This document shows, one piece after another, positions 18,346 to 26,096 of a stretch of 54,999 bases of DNA (within the stretch, counting starts at the first letter, position 1; the number at the start of each line of letters is the position of its first letter). The notes beneath the pieces were generated by a model that worked only from the letters and a program-made list of their open reading frames with translations, searched no databases and had not been told where the DNA came from. Both the position numbers and the translations under genes were made by a program. The stretch is from CAYQCE01 sp964415885 (GTDB lineage: Bacteria > Zixibacteria > MSB-5A5 > JAABVY01 > JAHJOQ01), in assembly GCA_964415885.1 (NCBI GenBank), contig CAYQCE010000021.1:1-54999 (forward strand), in the 5' to 3' direction.

Positions 18346-19059
18346 TTACTTCTGGCTGGAAATATACTTGTAGCCGTAGTAGTTCTGGTTGTAGTAATAC
18401 GGCAGAGCCTGTTTCACGTTGTTCATTGCCACTCCGAGAAGATTCGCACCGCTCTCGCGAACGAGTTCGCACGCCCGCTTCACCACCTCTTTCGGTGTAT
18501 CACCGGCCTTAACCACCATGAGCACACCATCGATCTCCATTCCGAGAGAGAGTGTGTCTGAAACGGGTATCACCGGAGCACAATCTATGAGGATAATGTC
18601 GAAGTAGAATCGCGCAGCTTCGATGGTCTCATGCAACGCACCGGATTCGAAATACTTTGTCGGATCCTTGTGCGCCCGTCCCGCTGTCAGAAGCCACAGG
18701 TAATCCAACTGCGTCGGCTGCGTGGCATCCTCAAGCTTGATATCACCGTCGAGAACGTCCGTCAGACCATTTCCACGCTCCACCTGAAACAACTGATGCA
18801 AGGTCGGCCTTCTCAAATCGGCATCCATGATCAGAGTCTTCTTCGACTTGAAAATCGTGGCCGTAACCGCGAGGTTAGATGCAATCGTGCTCTTCCCCTC
18901 TCCCAGAGTCGCAGACGTAATCAGAAATGTCTTGCCGTCCTCCGGCAGAGACGGGCTCGTCAGAAGATTGTGCAACAGCCGCCTGAACTCCGTGCCTGCG
19001 GGCGACTCACCATCATATCGATCAACGAGCGTTACTGGTTCTTTATTACTCTTAGGCAT
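18346..19059 (-). CDS. CpsD/CapB-type bacterial tyrosine kinase
   Basis: A 237-residue cytoplasmic BY-kinase that phosphorylates tyrosines and cycles with the chain-length protein to control polysaccharide assembly. Walker A is TLGEGKST (51-58), Walker A' is TLIMDADLRRP and Walker B is IILIDCAP. The C-terminal autophosphorylation cluster is obvious, with seven tyrosines between residues 221 and 232. The kinase is separate from the Wzz-like membrane activator (gene at 20181-21746), as in CpsC/CpsD systems, rather than fused as in Wzc. It lies 6 bases after the TPR gene and 1 base before the deacetylase gene. Confidence 0.93.
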   Translation of the reverse strand: MPKSNKEPVTLVDRYDGESPAGTEFRRLLHNLLTSPSLPEDGKTFLITSATLGEGKSTIASNLAVTATIFKSKKTLIMDADLRRPTLHQLFQVERGNGLTDVLDGDIKLEDATQPTQLDYLWLLTAGRAHKDPTKYFESGALHETIEAARFYFDIILIDCAPVIPVSDTLSLGMEIDGVLMVVKAGDTPKEVVKRACELVRESGANLLGVAMNNVKQALPYYYNQNYYGYKYISSQK

Positions 19060-19065
19060 ATCGAC

Positions 19066-20184
19066 TCACATAATCGCTTTCATCAAGACCTCAAACCCCT
19101 TCAACTCGTTCTGTGAGAGTTTAAGATTGCGTTTCGCCTTATCGAAATCAGGGTTAATTGTGAGGGCCTTTTGGTATTCCTCCACAGCCTTCTGATGAAT
19201 GTAACTCCCCAGCAGCGTGTATGCTATCGCCAGGTCGTTGTGGAGATCGGCGAAATGCGGATTCACCGCAATCGCGTCCTTCAAGCTCTTTATCCGTCTC
19301 GTAAGGAAACGTTCATTTATCTGCTTCGCACCAAGCATGAACTTTAAGTACGAATTCGCAAACCCCCGCCGTTTTGTCGCTTTTCTCTTCTCGCGGATAC
19401 TCAGCAGCTTTTGAAAGGCCTGATCGAGGTCACCGCGCTCAAGTGACTTCCTGCCATCGAGATACACCTGATCAATCATATCCGGCATTATCATCTCGGA
19501 CTTGCGGAGCATCTCAGTCGTGCGCTCTTCGTGAGTCGAGAAGAGCTTGAAGTCCTCTCTCCGAATCGCATTCAGGATGTATGCCAGAGCGAGATTCAGA
19601 TACGCATCCCCGTAATAGACATTCAGCTTGACAGCCTCCTCGAATTCTATGACAGCGCGCTTGCATGAATCAAGCGAAAGGTACGCCTCTCCGAGATGAT
19701 TTCGGTAGTCCGCGAATTTCGGGCGCAGCTCGACCGCTTTCGAGAATGCATCACACGCCTCGTTCCACTTGAGAAGTTCAAAATACACCAGACCGAGATT
19801 GACCCACGCCTGATGAGCCTCCGCACTAATCTGAACAGCACTTTTGAACAGTCTCTCCGCTTCCCGGTGCATTCTTCTGTAGAAAAGAGCCTCGCCGAGA
19901 TAGATCATCTGCTCTACCTGTCCCTCTCCAAGCACCTGAGTGTAAAGGCTGACAAGGAACTCAATCTCCCTGGTCCGCTCCTCGTGAGCCTCCTTCACGC
20001 GCTGAAGTGTATCCTGCGCGGACACACTGCTTTCGAGCTGTTCGTCACGAGTCTCGAGAAGCTCTCCGTCGGAGAAAACTGACGACGTGACGCAATGGCG
20101 ATTTCGGTCGTTCAGCGTCTGAATTAGATACTCCTTGTCGTCGATCGTAACACGGCTGTTAAGCCTGTAGGTGTCATCGTTCAT
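19066..20184 (-). CDS. TPR-repeat protein in the exopolysaccharide operon
   Basis: A 372-residue soluble protein made largely of tetratricopeptide repeats. Clear repeats lie at about residues 95-200, with segments such as AWVNLGLVYFELLKWNEACDA and YRNHLGEAYLSLDSC, and again near the C-terminus. There is no signal peptide. The N-terminal 60 residues look like a small beta-rich segment (YRLNSRVTIDDKEYLIQTL). It overlaps the Wzz-like gene by 4 bases and precedes the BY-kinase gene, so it may be a scaffold for the assembly machinery. No enzyme motif is visible. Confidence 0.85.
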   Translation of the reverse strand: MNDDTYRLNSRVTIDDKEYLIQTLNDRNRHCVTSSVFSDGELLETRDEQLESSVSAQDTLQRVKEAHEERTREIEFLVSLYTQVLGEGQVEQMIYLGEALFYRRMHREAERLFKSAVQISAEAHQAWVNLGLVYFELLKWNEACDAFSKAVELRPKFADYRNHLGEAYLSLDSCKRAVIEFEEAVKLNVYYGDAYLNLALAYILNAIRREDFKLFSTHEERTTEMLRKSEMIMPDMIDQVYLDGRKSLERGDLDQAFQKLLSIREKRKATKRRGFANSYLKFMLGAKQINERFLTRRIKSLKDAIAVNPHFADLHNDLAIAYTLLGSYIHQKAVEEYQKALTINPDFDKAKRNLKLSQNELKGFEVLMKAIM

Positions 20185-21746
20185 CTCTTTATCTCCGCAG
20201 GCTTGCGTCGGCGGCCGGTTTCGCGCGGAGTGCGCTTCTTGCGGCCTTTCTTAGGCTCAATGTATGGCACGGTGCCGAGGACTTTCAGCCCAAGGTACTT
20301 CTCAGCTTCTTCGACTTTTCGAATACTCGAATCGAGGACCTCAGTAAGGAGAATCGCTCCCCCCCCCACAACGAGTCCGAGGAGAATGCCGAGAGAGAGA
20401 ATTCTTATCCGATCCGGGTAAACGGGCGCGAGCGGAATAGTGGCCTCCTCCAGAATCTTGTATCGACTCTCAGCCTCCTTCCTGAACGCATCCTCGCTTA
20501 TTCGTGACCCGAGGAGCTGCGAATTGAATTTCAGGTAAATCTCTTTCTTGGCTGCGGCCTTCTGTTCGAGTCTTGCGACCTCGGCCTCATAGTCGGGCCA
20601 TTCGGTGAAACGCACCGAAAGATCGTCAAGTGTTTTGTCGAGTATGAGCTGCTCCTCAATTCCAAGGTCTGCGCGAACAGTCAGAAAAACGAACTCCGCT
20701 GCCTCATTGAGAGCTCGTCCCGATAGCCCAAGCTCCGCCTCGCGCACCGATTCCATTCCGTAGACCTCTAACGAATCGACGGCGCGTTTGATGCGTCCAA
20801 TCATCTCGAGCACCTTCGGATCGGTCCGCTTGTACTTCTCGAGGAGTGATGCCTTCTGCCGCAGCAGATCTGTCAATGACGATCGATATCCTTCAGCCTC
20901 GTCAGACAGGTGAAGTGCCGCTGTGTCGATTCCGGCGCTCACGAGATTTGCGGCAAGGAATGTCCGCTGATCCATCATATCCTCGGTCGTGAGTTTTGCC
21001 CGGTCTATCTCGGCTGTAACGCCATCTAAAATCTCGTTACTAACACGCTGGTTAACATTACTGCGAGTGTAATTCTTTTTGAAGCTGGCCAGTGCATCTT
21101 CGGCGTCCTCCCACTCCTTCTTGTAGATGGAGAGCTGCTCGGTCGTAAACTCCTGCTTGGCCCTGATTCGAAGCAGGTCCTGCCTTATCTGCTCCTCGCG
21201 GAACGCGTCGGCGAGCGAAATAGCCATCTCACGGGCGGTCTCAGGACTTTCATGCTGACATCTAATCTGGACAACATTCTGCCGGACAAATCCTACCGTG
21301 ATGTGCTTCGTCTGTAGAAGCTCGATCAATCGTACCTTGATGAGATCTTCCCGGTTGTAGTCCGGGAACTTGGATCGCACATCGTTCACCCACTCAGTCA
21401 AGTCCGAATCCTCATCGAGATCGAGATCGGAAATAACCTTCAGAAGCGTGGCTGGCGAGAGAACCTCGTTCTTTACCGACTGATGCCAGAATTCGAGGTC
21501 AGTTTGTGTTCGGACTGCGTCATACCCTGATGCCTCGGATATCCCCCTGAATTCCGGTCCCAATACCTGGCTGCGTCTTACGAGGATAGACACCTTGGAC
21601 TCGTACAACTCGGTCAGAAGATGGCTTACTCCATAAGCCGCACCGGTAATTATTATCAGCGGCAAGATAATCAGCCACTTCCTCTTGACTATGATCTGCC
21701 AGAGGTCTTTGAAATGAAACTGACTGTCGCTGGAAAAACCACTCAT
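20181..21746 (-). CDS. Wzz/GumC-type chain-length determinant
   Basis: A 521-residue inner-membrane polysaccharide co-polymerase. An N-terminal helix (KWLIILPLIIITGAAYG) and a C-terminal helix (ILSLGILLGLVVGGGAILL) flank a long, charged, coiled-coil-rich periplasmic region. The proline-rich stretch before the second helix (TIPLAPVYPDRIRI) is typical of the family. After it comes a short cytoplasmic tail rich in Lys/Arg. The kinase domain is missing and is supplied by the BY-kinase gene at 18346-19059. It is encoded 16 bases after the Wza-like gene. Confidence 0.93.
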   Translation of the reverse strand: MSGFSSDSQFHFKDLWQIIVKRKWLIILPLIIITGAAYGVSHLLTELYESKVSILVRRSQVLGPEFRGISEASGYDAVRTQTDLEFWHQSVKNEVLSPATLLKVISDLDLDEDSDLTEWVNDVRSKFPDYNREDLIKVRLIELLQTKHITVGFVRQNVVQIRCQHESPETAREMAISLADAFREEQIRQDLLRIRAKQEFTTEQLSIYKKEWEDAEDALASFKKNYTRSNVNQRVSNEILDGVTAEIDRAKLTTEDMMDQRTFLAANLVSAGIDTAALHLSDEAEGYRSSLTDLLRQKASLLEKYKRTDPKVLEMIGRIKRAVDSLEVYGMESVREAELGLSGRALNEAAEFVFLTVRADLGIEEQLILDKTLDDLSVRFTEWPDYEAEVARLEQKAAAKKEIYLKFNSQLLGSRISEDAFRKEAESRYKILEEATIPLAPVYPDRIRILSLGILLGLVVGGGAILLTEVLDSSIRKVEEAEKYLGLKVLGTVPYIEPKKGRKKRTPRETGRRRKPAEIKR

Positions 21747-21762
21747 ATGTGAAATTCACCTA

Positions 21763-22737
21763 CTAATCGTTCAGACGGTCCACCAGAACATATGTTGACA
21801 CTACACTTGTTGCGACGGCAACTATGTCGCGAAACGTGCCCCAGCCTACCCGGAAGAAACCCGTCCCCTTACGCGGCAAAACAACCGTGTCTTCAGGCCG
21901 GAGTACATATCGGCGCGGTTTGCCGGTTTCAATGTACTTCTCGAGGTCAAATGATAGTACGCTCGAGTAGCCGTCGTGTTTCGATATAACCTTCACCTCG
22001 CTCAGATCTGCATCAGCGCTAGAACCTCCGGCCATGACGATTGCGTCGAGAATGTCCATTTCGGCTTCGATCGGGACAGCCTTAGCGACCCCAACTGCAC
22101 CCGTAACATAGACAACTGCTCTGCGCTCCTCGCTCTCTTTGGGAAGGCCCGTTCCGCTTATCCCTCCGGGCATACGCGGCACTTCGACAATATCGCCCGG
22201 ATTCAACTGCGGTATCTCGTCAAGACGGCCTTGAGAAACAAGCCTGTCCAGGTTGACAGTCTCGATCTGTCCGGCATTTTCCGATCCGCGAATAATCGTC
22301 ACGCGAGAGAGATCGGCATACTCCGTAATCCCGCCGGCTTCCTTAATCAATCTCCAGACATCGGGAATAACCTCGAAAGCGTACGCTCCCTGATTCTGGA
22401 CCTGACCGTTGATAAACACTTTCTGGCTGTTGTACGCCAGAACGGTAACAGAAGCCTGCGAAACTTCGGGATTATAGTAATTGGCTCGATCTCCGATTTT
22501 CGATGCCAGCTCATCGGGCGTCAGCCCGGCAGCCGTAATCTCACCGATTAGCGAAACGGTGATCCTGCCGTCGTTACGAACCGTAACAGTCTGATTCAGT
22601 GCCGGCTGCTGCCAGAAAGATATCTGTAGAACATCCTCCGGACCAATAACATACTCCTGCGCAACAACATCTGAAGATGACATCAGAATCAGGAAACACA
22701 GGATCCCGCATGTCAGTCCCTTATACGCTAATGCCAT
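21763..22737 (-). CDS. Wza-like polysaccharide export protein
   Basis: A 324-residue exported protein with a signal peptide (MALAYKGLTCGILCFLILMSSSDVVA). A Poly_export domain follows (EYVIGPEDVLQISFW... to about residue 115), then SLBB-type beta-grasp repeats (VFINGQVQNQGAYAF and VVYVTGAVGVAKAVPIEAE) and a hydrophobic C-terminal helix. Relatives form the outer-membrane/periplasmic export channel. There is no lipobox cysteine at the cleavage site. It is the first gene of the export operon, with a GAGGGAG ribosome site and a plausible promoter just upstream. Confidence 0.93.
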   Translation of the reverse strand: MALAYKGLTCGILCFLILMSSSDVVAQEYVIGPEDVLQISFWQQPALNQTVTVRNDGRITVSLIGEITAAGLTPDELASKIGDRANYYNPEVSQASVTVLAYNSQKVFINGQVQNQGAYAFEVIPDVWRLIKEAGGITEYADLSRVTIIRGSENAGQIETVNLDRLVSQGRLDEIPQLNPGDIVEVPRMPGGISGTGLPKESEERRAVVYVTGAVGVAKAVPIEAEMDILDAIVMAGGSSADADLSEVKVISKHDGYSSVLSFDLEKYIETGKPRRYVLRPEDTVVLPRKGTGFFRVGWGTFRDIVAVATSVVSTYVLVDRLND

Positions 22738-22768
22738 TCAAGCTCCCTCTATTCAATAATTTCGGCAT

Positions 22769-22797
22769 AATCTAATCTGTAGTTGACCTACTGTAAA
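22769..22797 (-). promoter_or_regulatory. Probable promoter of the exopolysaccharide operon
   Basis: On the minus strand TTTACA (22797-22792) and TAGATT (22774-22769) are exactly 17 bases apart and end 31 bases before the ATG of the Wza-like gene. It lies in the only sizeable gap between the regulatory genes and the export genes. This suggests the export genes can be transcribed on their own. Confidence 0.45.
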
Positions 22798-22860
22798 GCA
22801 AAAACTCCTTTTGACACTCGCGACAATTGCTTTGGGACATAACCATTTGAGAAACAACCC

Positions 22861-22875
22861 AACTCTCGTAGAGTT
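22861..22875 (-). terminator. Short hairpin after the diguanylate cyclase gene
   Basis: A 6-bp perfect stem (AACTCT/AGAGTT) with a 3-base loop lies 13 bases after the GGDEF gene stop and is followed on the minus strand by GGGTTGTTTC. It is a weak candidate for partial termination between the regulatory and export blocks. Confidence 0.25.
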
Positions 22876-22887
22876 TCGCGAATAAAG

Positions 22888-24594
22888 TCACTTCGAACTG
22901 ATATTTCCGTACATCCTGCTGCAGTTCCTGCCTGACTTTTTGGCATCCAGGAGAGCCATATCAGCGCAATAGATCAGCCGGTCACAGCGCCGGGCATCCG
23001 ATGGATAGATCGCTCCCCCACCCGAGAGCATTATCCGATGTTTCCGCTCTGCATAACGATTGCTGAACTCATGATCAGCAACCTGCTTACGCACTCGCTC
23101 CATGAATGATCGGCACGACGCCTCGTCGGTTTCCGGCATTATGATACAGAATTCCTCTCCGCCGTACCGCGAAACTATGTCAATCGTCCTTACCGACTCG
23201 AGAAGCAGCCCACCAAGCTGACGGAGGATGTCATCTCCAGCCTGATGGCCGCACGTATCATTGAATTGCTTGAAACGATCGATATCGAAGATAGCCAGCG
23301 CGAGGTATCTGTTGAAACGACCGGCGCGCAGAATCTCCTCGTTCAGTCTCTTATAAAAGTACCGATAGTTATAGAGCCGAGTCATGCTGTCGGTATACGA
23401 AAGATCCTGTATCTTCTTGAACTGGTGAATATTCTCGATGGCCACCTCGACAGTTTCACATAGCGAATACAGCAGCTCGCGGTCGATCAATTCATAATCC
23501 CCAGCACTGCCCGCCCTGCCGGTAAGCGCGACCATACCGACTCGCTTCGACGAAATAGTGATCGGAGCCACTACCTCCACGCGTTCAGCCTGCATGAAAC
23601 GGACATCTGAATTGTTTCCGGTGAGCTCGAGCAGATCCTCGATGAGGTACGCCCGCGGCCGTCTGAGAAACAGGTCGAACAAGGAGGAGAGCGCATCCAC
23701 CTTCATGTTGGACAGTGCATATGTCGCCTCCCCGATCGACTTGCGCAATGTCAGCTCCGTGGAGTCGTCCTCAGGGAGATAGAGACAAACCGCTTCCGGC
23801 TTGAACAGCTTCCGGACGCTGGTGACGAAAGTCTCGAGAAGCACATCCTCATTGAATATCTTGAACATTCTCGAGACAGTTTCGAAGTAAACTCCGAATC
23901 TCGTGGCTCCAATTGTCTCGTGCGACGTCTCAGGTTCGCGAACTGCCACCTGCGCGGACCTGCTGCGAGCGAACATGTACCGGGCCGCCACCCTCCCCAG
24001 AGCGCGAATGCTCTCACGCATCTCGGCCTGTCGCGATTTTGTGCCGGACCGCAGGAACAGAATGGCGTGGAGCGTGCCGTACGCCGCGAGCGGATATGCC
24101 TCCGTGAATTCCAGTTCGGCGAGGATTTTTCGCAAGACAATATCCTCGTAAGAGACCTCATCCAGGAGAACCTCCCGACCCGATTCCAAAAGATCTGAGA
24201 CAAGCTCTGATCCGACACCGGCCACCTCGCGAGGCAGGACACCCAGATCGACATTCACGGCCGCATGCGGTATACAGGCGTTTTCATCTACCAGACATAG
24301 GAGCGCCTTCTCACAGCCAAACACGCTGCAAATGATGCCGCAGAAGTCGTGCCATTTTTTTTGTGGGCTGACGTTGCTGACAAGTATCGGCTCGAGTTTA
24401 CGCTCGGCATCCCTTCGCAATTCATCCGCATCGAGCATTGCAGAGAACTTCAGCCGTTCAATATGATCCACCGTAAACCGTATCACGAGCCATCCTACGG
24501 TCCATAGGCAGATTATGATTAGAATGAGATTTCTATCGAGGCCGAGAAGATAACTTCCGGCAAGCAGCAAAAGGGTTATTAAAGCGTAGAGCAT
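22888..24594 (-). CDS. Membrane diguanylate cyclase with two GAF-like domains
   Basis: A 568-residue protein that should make cyclic di-GMP. Two short N-terminal membrane helices (about 1-19 and 21-42) precede two GAF-like sensory regions (about 70-210 and 230-395) and a C-terminal GGDEF domain (398-565). The active-site motif is intact as GGEEF at 478-482. The product-inhibition I-site RTID is at 469-472, five residues before it, as in feedback-regulated enzymes. It follows the STAS gene by 24 bases and precedes the export operon, a common arrangement for c-di-GMP control of exopolysaccharide. Confidence 0.93.
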   Translation of the reverse strand: MLYALITLLLLAGSYLLGLDRNLILIIICLWTVGWLVIRFTVDHIERLKFSAMLDADELRRDAERKLEPILVSNVSPQKKWHDFCGIICSVFGCEKALLCLVDENACIPHAAVNVDLGVLPREVAGVGSELVSDLLESGREVLLDEVSYEDIVLRKILAELEFTEAYPLAAYGTLHAILFLRSGTKSRQAEMRESIRALGRVAARYMFARSRSAQVAVREPETSHETIGATRFGVYFETVSRMFKIFNEDVLLETFVTSVRKLFKPEAVCLYLPEDDSTELTLRKSIGEATYALSNMKVDALSSLFDLFLRRPRAYLIEDLLELTGNNSDVRFMQAERVEVVAPITISSKRVGMVALTGRAGSAGDYELIDRELLYSLCETVEVAIENIHQFKKIQDLSYTDSMTRLYNYRYFYKRLNEEILRAGRFNRYLALAIFDIDRFKQFNDTCGHQAGDDILRQLGGLLLESVRTIDIVSRYGGEEFCIIMPETDEASCRSFMERVRKQVADHEFSNRYAERKHRIMLSGGGAIYPSDARRCDRLIYCADMALLDAKKSGRNCSRMYGNISSK

Positions 24595-24618
24595 TCGACG
24601 ACAGGCTCGACCGGGCTC

Positions 24619-25335
24619 TTAGCCACGGGCGTAGCGAAAGCGCTTCCTCTTTGATCGGAGACCGTGACGTCCCAATATGGACCAGATTTTCCACCAGCCC
24701 ACCTTCTTGTCAATACCGTCCTCGGAATTGAGGACTCTCTTCATCTCTGAGATCGAGCGGAAAGGGTCCTCCCGGACCAGTTCAAGCAATCGTGTCTCGA
24801 GATCAGGCTTCCTCGAGCGCGCCGGGGAATCAGACTTCGAATCGCCCGCCTCCTCGCCGCTTTCGGTAAGGACTGTCGCCGGCGAAGATGAAAACTCGGC
24901 GGCTGTTGACTCGGAGAGTTTATCAGACACGGAACCACGCGGACGAGGCTCGTTGCCATTGATATCGTCCTGCCGACCCGATGAAAGGAACTCCTGTTTT
25001 GCCTTTTCAACATTGTCGAAGCTGTGTAAAATCGAATCGAACTCGAGGAGCTCGAAGATTTCGTGTACGTTCGGTACCATGCGCGCGAGCTTGATATCCC
25101 CCTCATTCTGGCGAATCTCACGAATATTCGATATGAATATGCCCCAGCCAGCCGAGGAAATGTAGTCTACGCCCCCGAGGTCAATCACAATGTTGTACCG
25201 CTTCTGATCAAGAAGCGAGTTCATTACCTTCTCGAGCTCAGTCGCCGTCATCGTATCGATTACACCATCGACCCTCACAACGGAGACTTCGCCATTGGTG
25301 CCGCTTGCATCCAATGATATCTTAATACTTTCCAT
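24619..25335 (-). CDS. STAS anti-anti-sigma-like protein with C-terminal winged-helix-like domain
   Basis: A 238-residue protein. Residues 1-115 form a STAS domain of the SpoIIAA/RsbV type. The phosphorylation-site region is intact (VDYISSAGWGIF, Ser60/Ser61), so it could be phosphorylated by an RsbW-like kinase and dephosphorylated by a PP2C. A Ser/Glu-rich linker (about 120-175) leads to residues 179-238, which begin LETRLLELVREDP and end WKIWSILGRHGLRSKRKR. That C-terminal part resembles the winged helix that precedes the catalytic domain of IS3/IS481-type transposases. It also resembles residues 714-775 of the phosphatase encoded two genes upstream. Its TGATG start overlap couples it to the ParA gene. 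Confidence 0.88.
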   Translation of the reverse strand: MESIKISLDASGTNGEVSVVRVDGVIDTMTATELEKVMNSLLDQKRYNIVIDLGGVDYISSAGWGIFISNIREIRQNEGDIKLARMVPNVHEIFELLEFDSILHSFDNVEKAKQEFLSSGRQDDINGNEPRPRGSVSDKLSESTAAEFSSSPATVLTESGEEAGDSKSDSPARSRKPDLETRLLELVREDPFRSISEMKRVLNSEDGIDKKVGWWKIWSILGRHGLRSKRKRFRYARG

Positions 25336-26096
25336 CAGTCTTTTACCTCAACCGGTACGCGAGAGCCGTTTGCGATTTCTTTCGTCAGGAGGAAATAGTC
25401 AAGTGCGCCGTGCGAATAGGGTGCAAATTCGAAAATGGTCTTGAATTGAGCCTGAGCTTCCTTCAACTGAGTATTGATGCGGATCTTCGTGGCGAAAACG
25501 AGGTCTCCGTACTCGGCTACAAGCTGATCGTATGTCCTCTGCGATATCCTGGTGCGCCGGTCGAAGAAAGTTGCCAGAAGCCCCTCAATTCTTACGCTAT
25601 GCCCTATTCTCTCCCTGATTTCATCTATTAATGCTAACGTTTTCTTAACGCCTTCACAAGCAAAAAAGTCCATTGAGACCGGGATAATCACGCTGTCGCA
25701 ATAATTGAGTGCGTTGATATTGATCAGGTTTATCGTTGGCGGACAATCGCATATGACATAGTCCGAGCCAACGAGCCGTTTCAGCACGCGCTGAAGACGG
25801 GTCTCACGGTCCTGCTGACGCGCGAGCAGAAGCTCCGATTCGACGAGCCGCTTGCCGCCGGAATCGATGACGAACAGGTTGGGACGGACCTTCTCGATAT
25901 CCACTTCGCCCGTTGTAAGAAGCTCGGACAGGCCTTTCTCCGGCGAGCGGTCGAAGGCCATCGCGACATTTGCCTGGCTGTCACAATCGACAATGAGAAC
26001 CCGTTTGCCGGAAAGGGCCAGACAGTGTCCCAAGTTGATGGCGGTGGTTGTCTTACCGGTACCGCCCTTCGATGTCATAACGGCAATTTTATGCAT
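25335..26096 (-). CDS. ParA/MinD-type ATPase
   Basis: A 253-residue cytoplasmic P-loop ATPase. The ATG at 26096 is chosen because it places the deviant Walker A motif (SKGGTGKTTT, about residues 9-18) at the N-terminus as usual, and it overlaps the phosphatase stop by 8 bases. A longer frame upstream would only re-read the phosphatase gene. The A' motif is LIVDCDSQANVAMAF and Walker B is YVICDCPPTINLIN. No ParB or plasmid genes are near, so it is more likely a positioning ATPase for a protein cluster than a plasmid partition factor. Its place between the phosphatase and its STAS partner suggests it localises this switch, which is inference. Confidence 0.9.
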   Translation of the reverse strand: MHKIAVMTSKGGTGKTTTAINLGHCLALSGKRVLIVDCDSQANVAMAFDRSPEKGLSELLTTGEVDIEKVRPNLFVIDSGGKRLVESELLLARQQDRETRLQRVLKRLVGSDYVICDCPPTINLININALNYCDSVIIPVSMDFFACEGVKKTLALIDEIRERIGHSVRIEGLLATFFDRRTRISQRTYDQLVAEYGDLVFATKIRINTQLKEAQAQFKTIFEFAPYSHGALDYFLLTKEIANGSRVPVEVKD

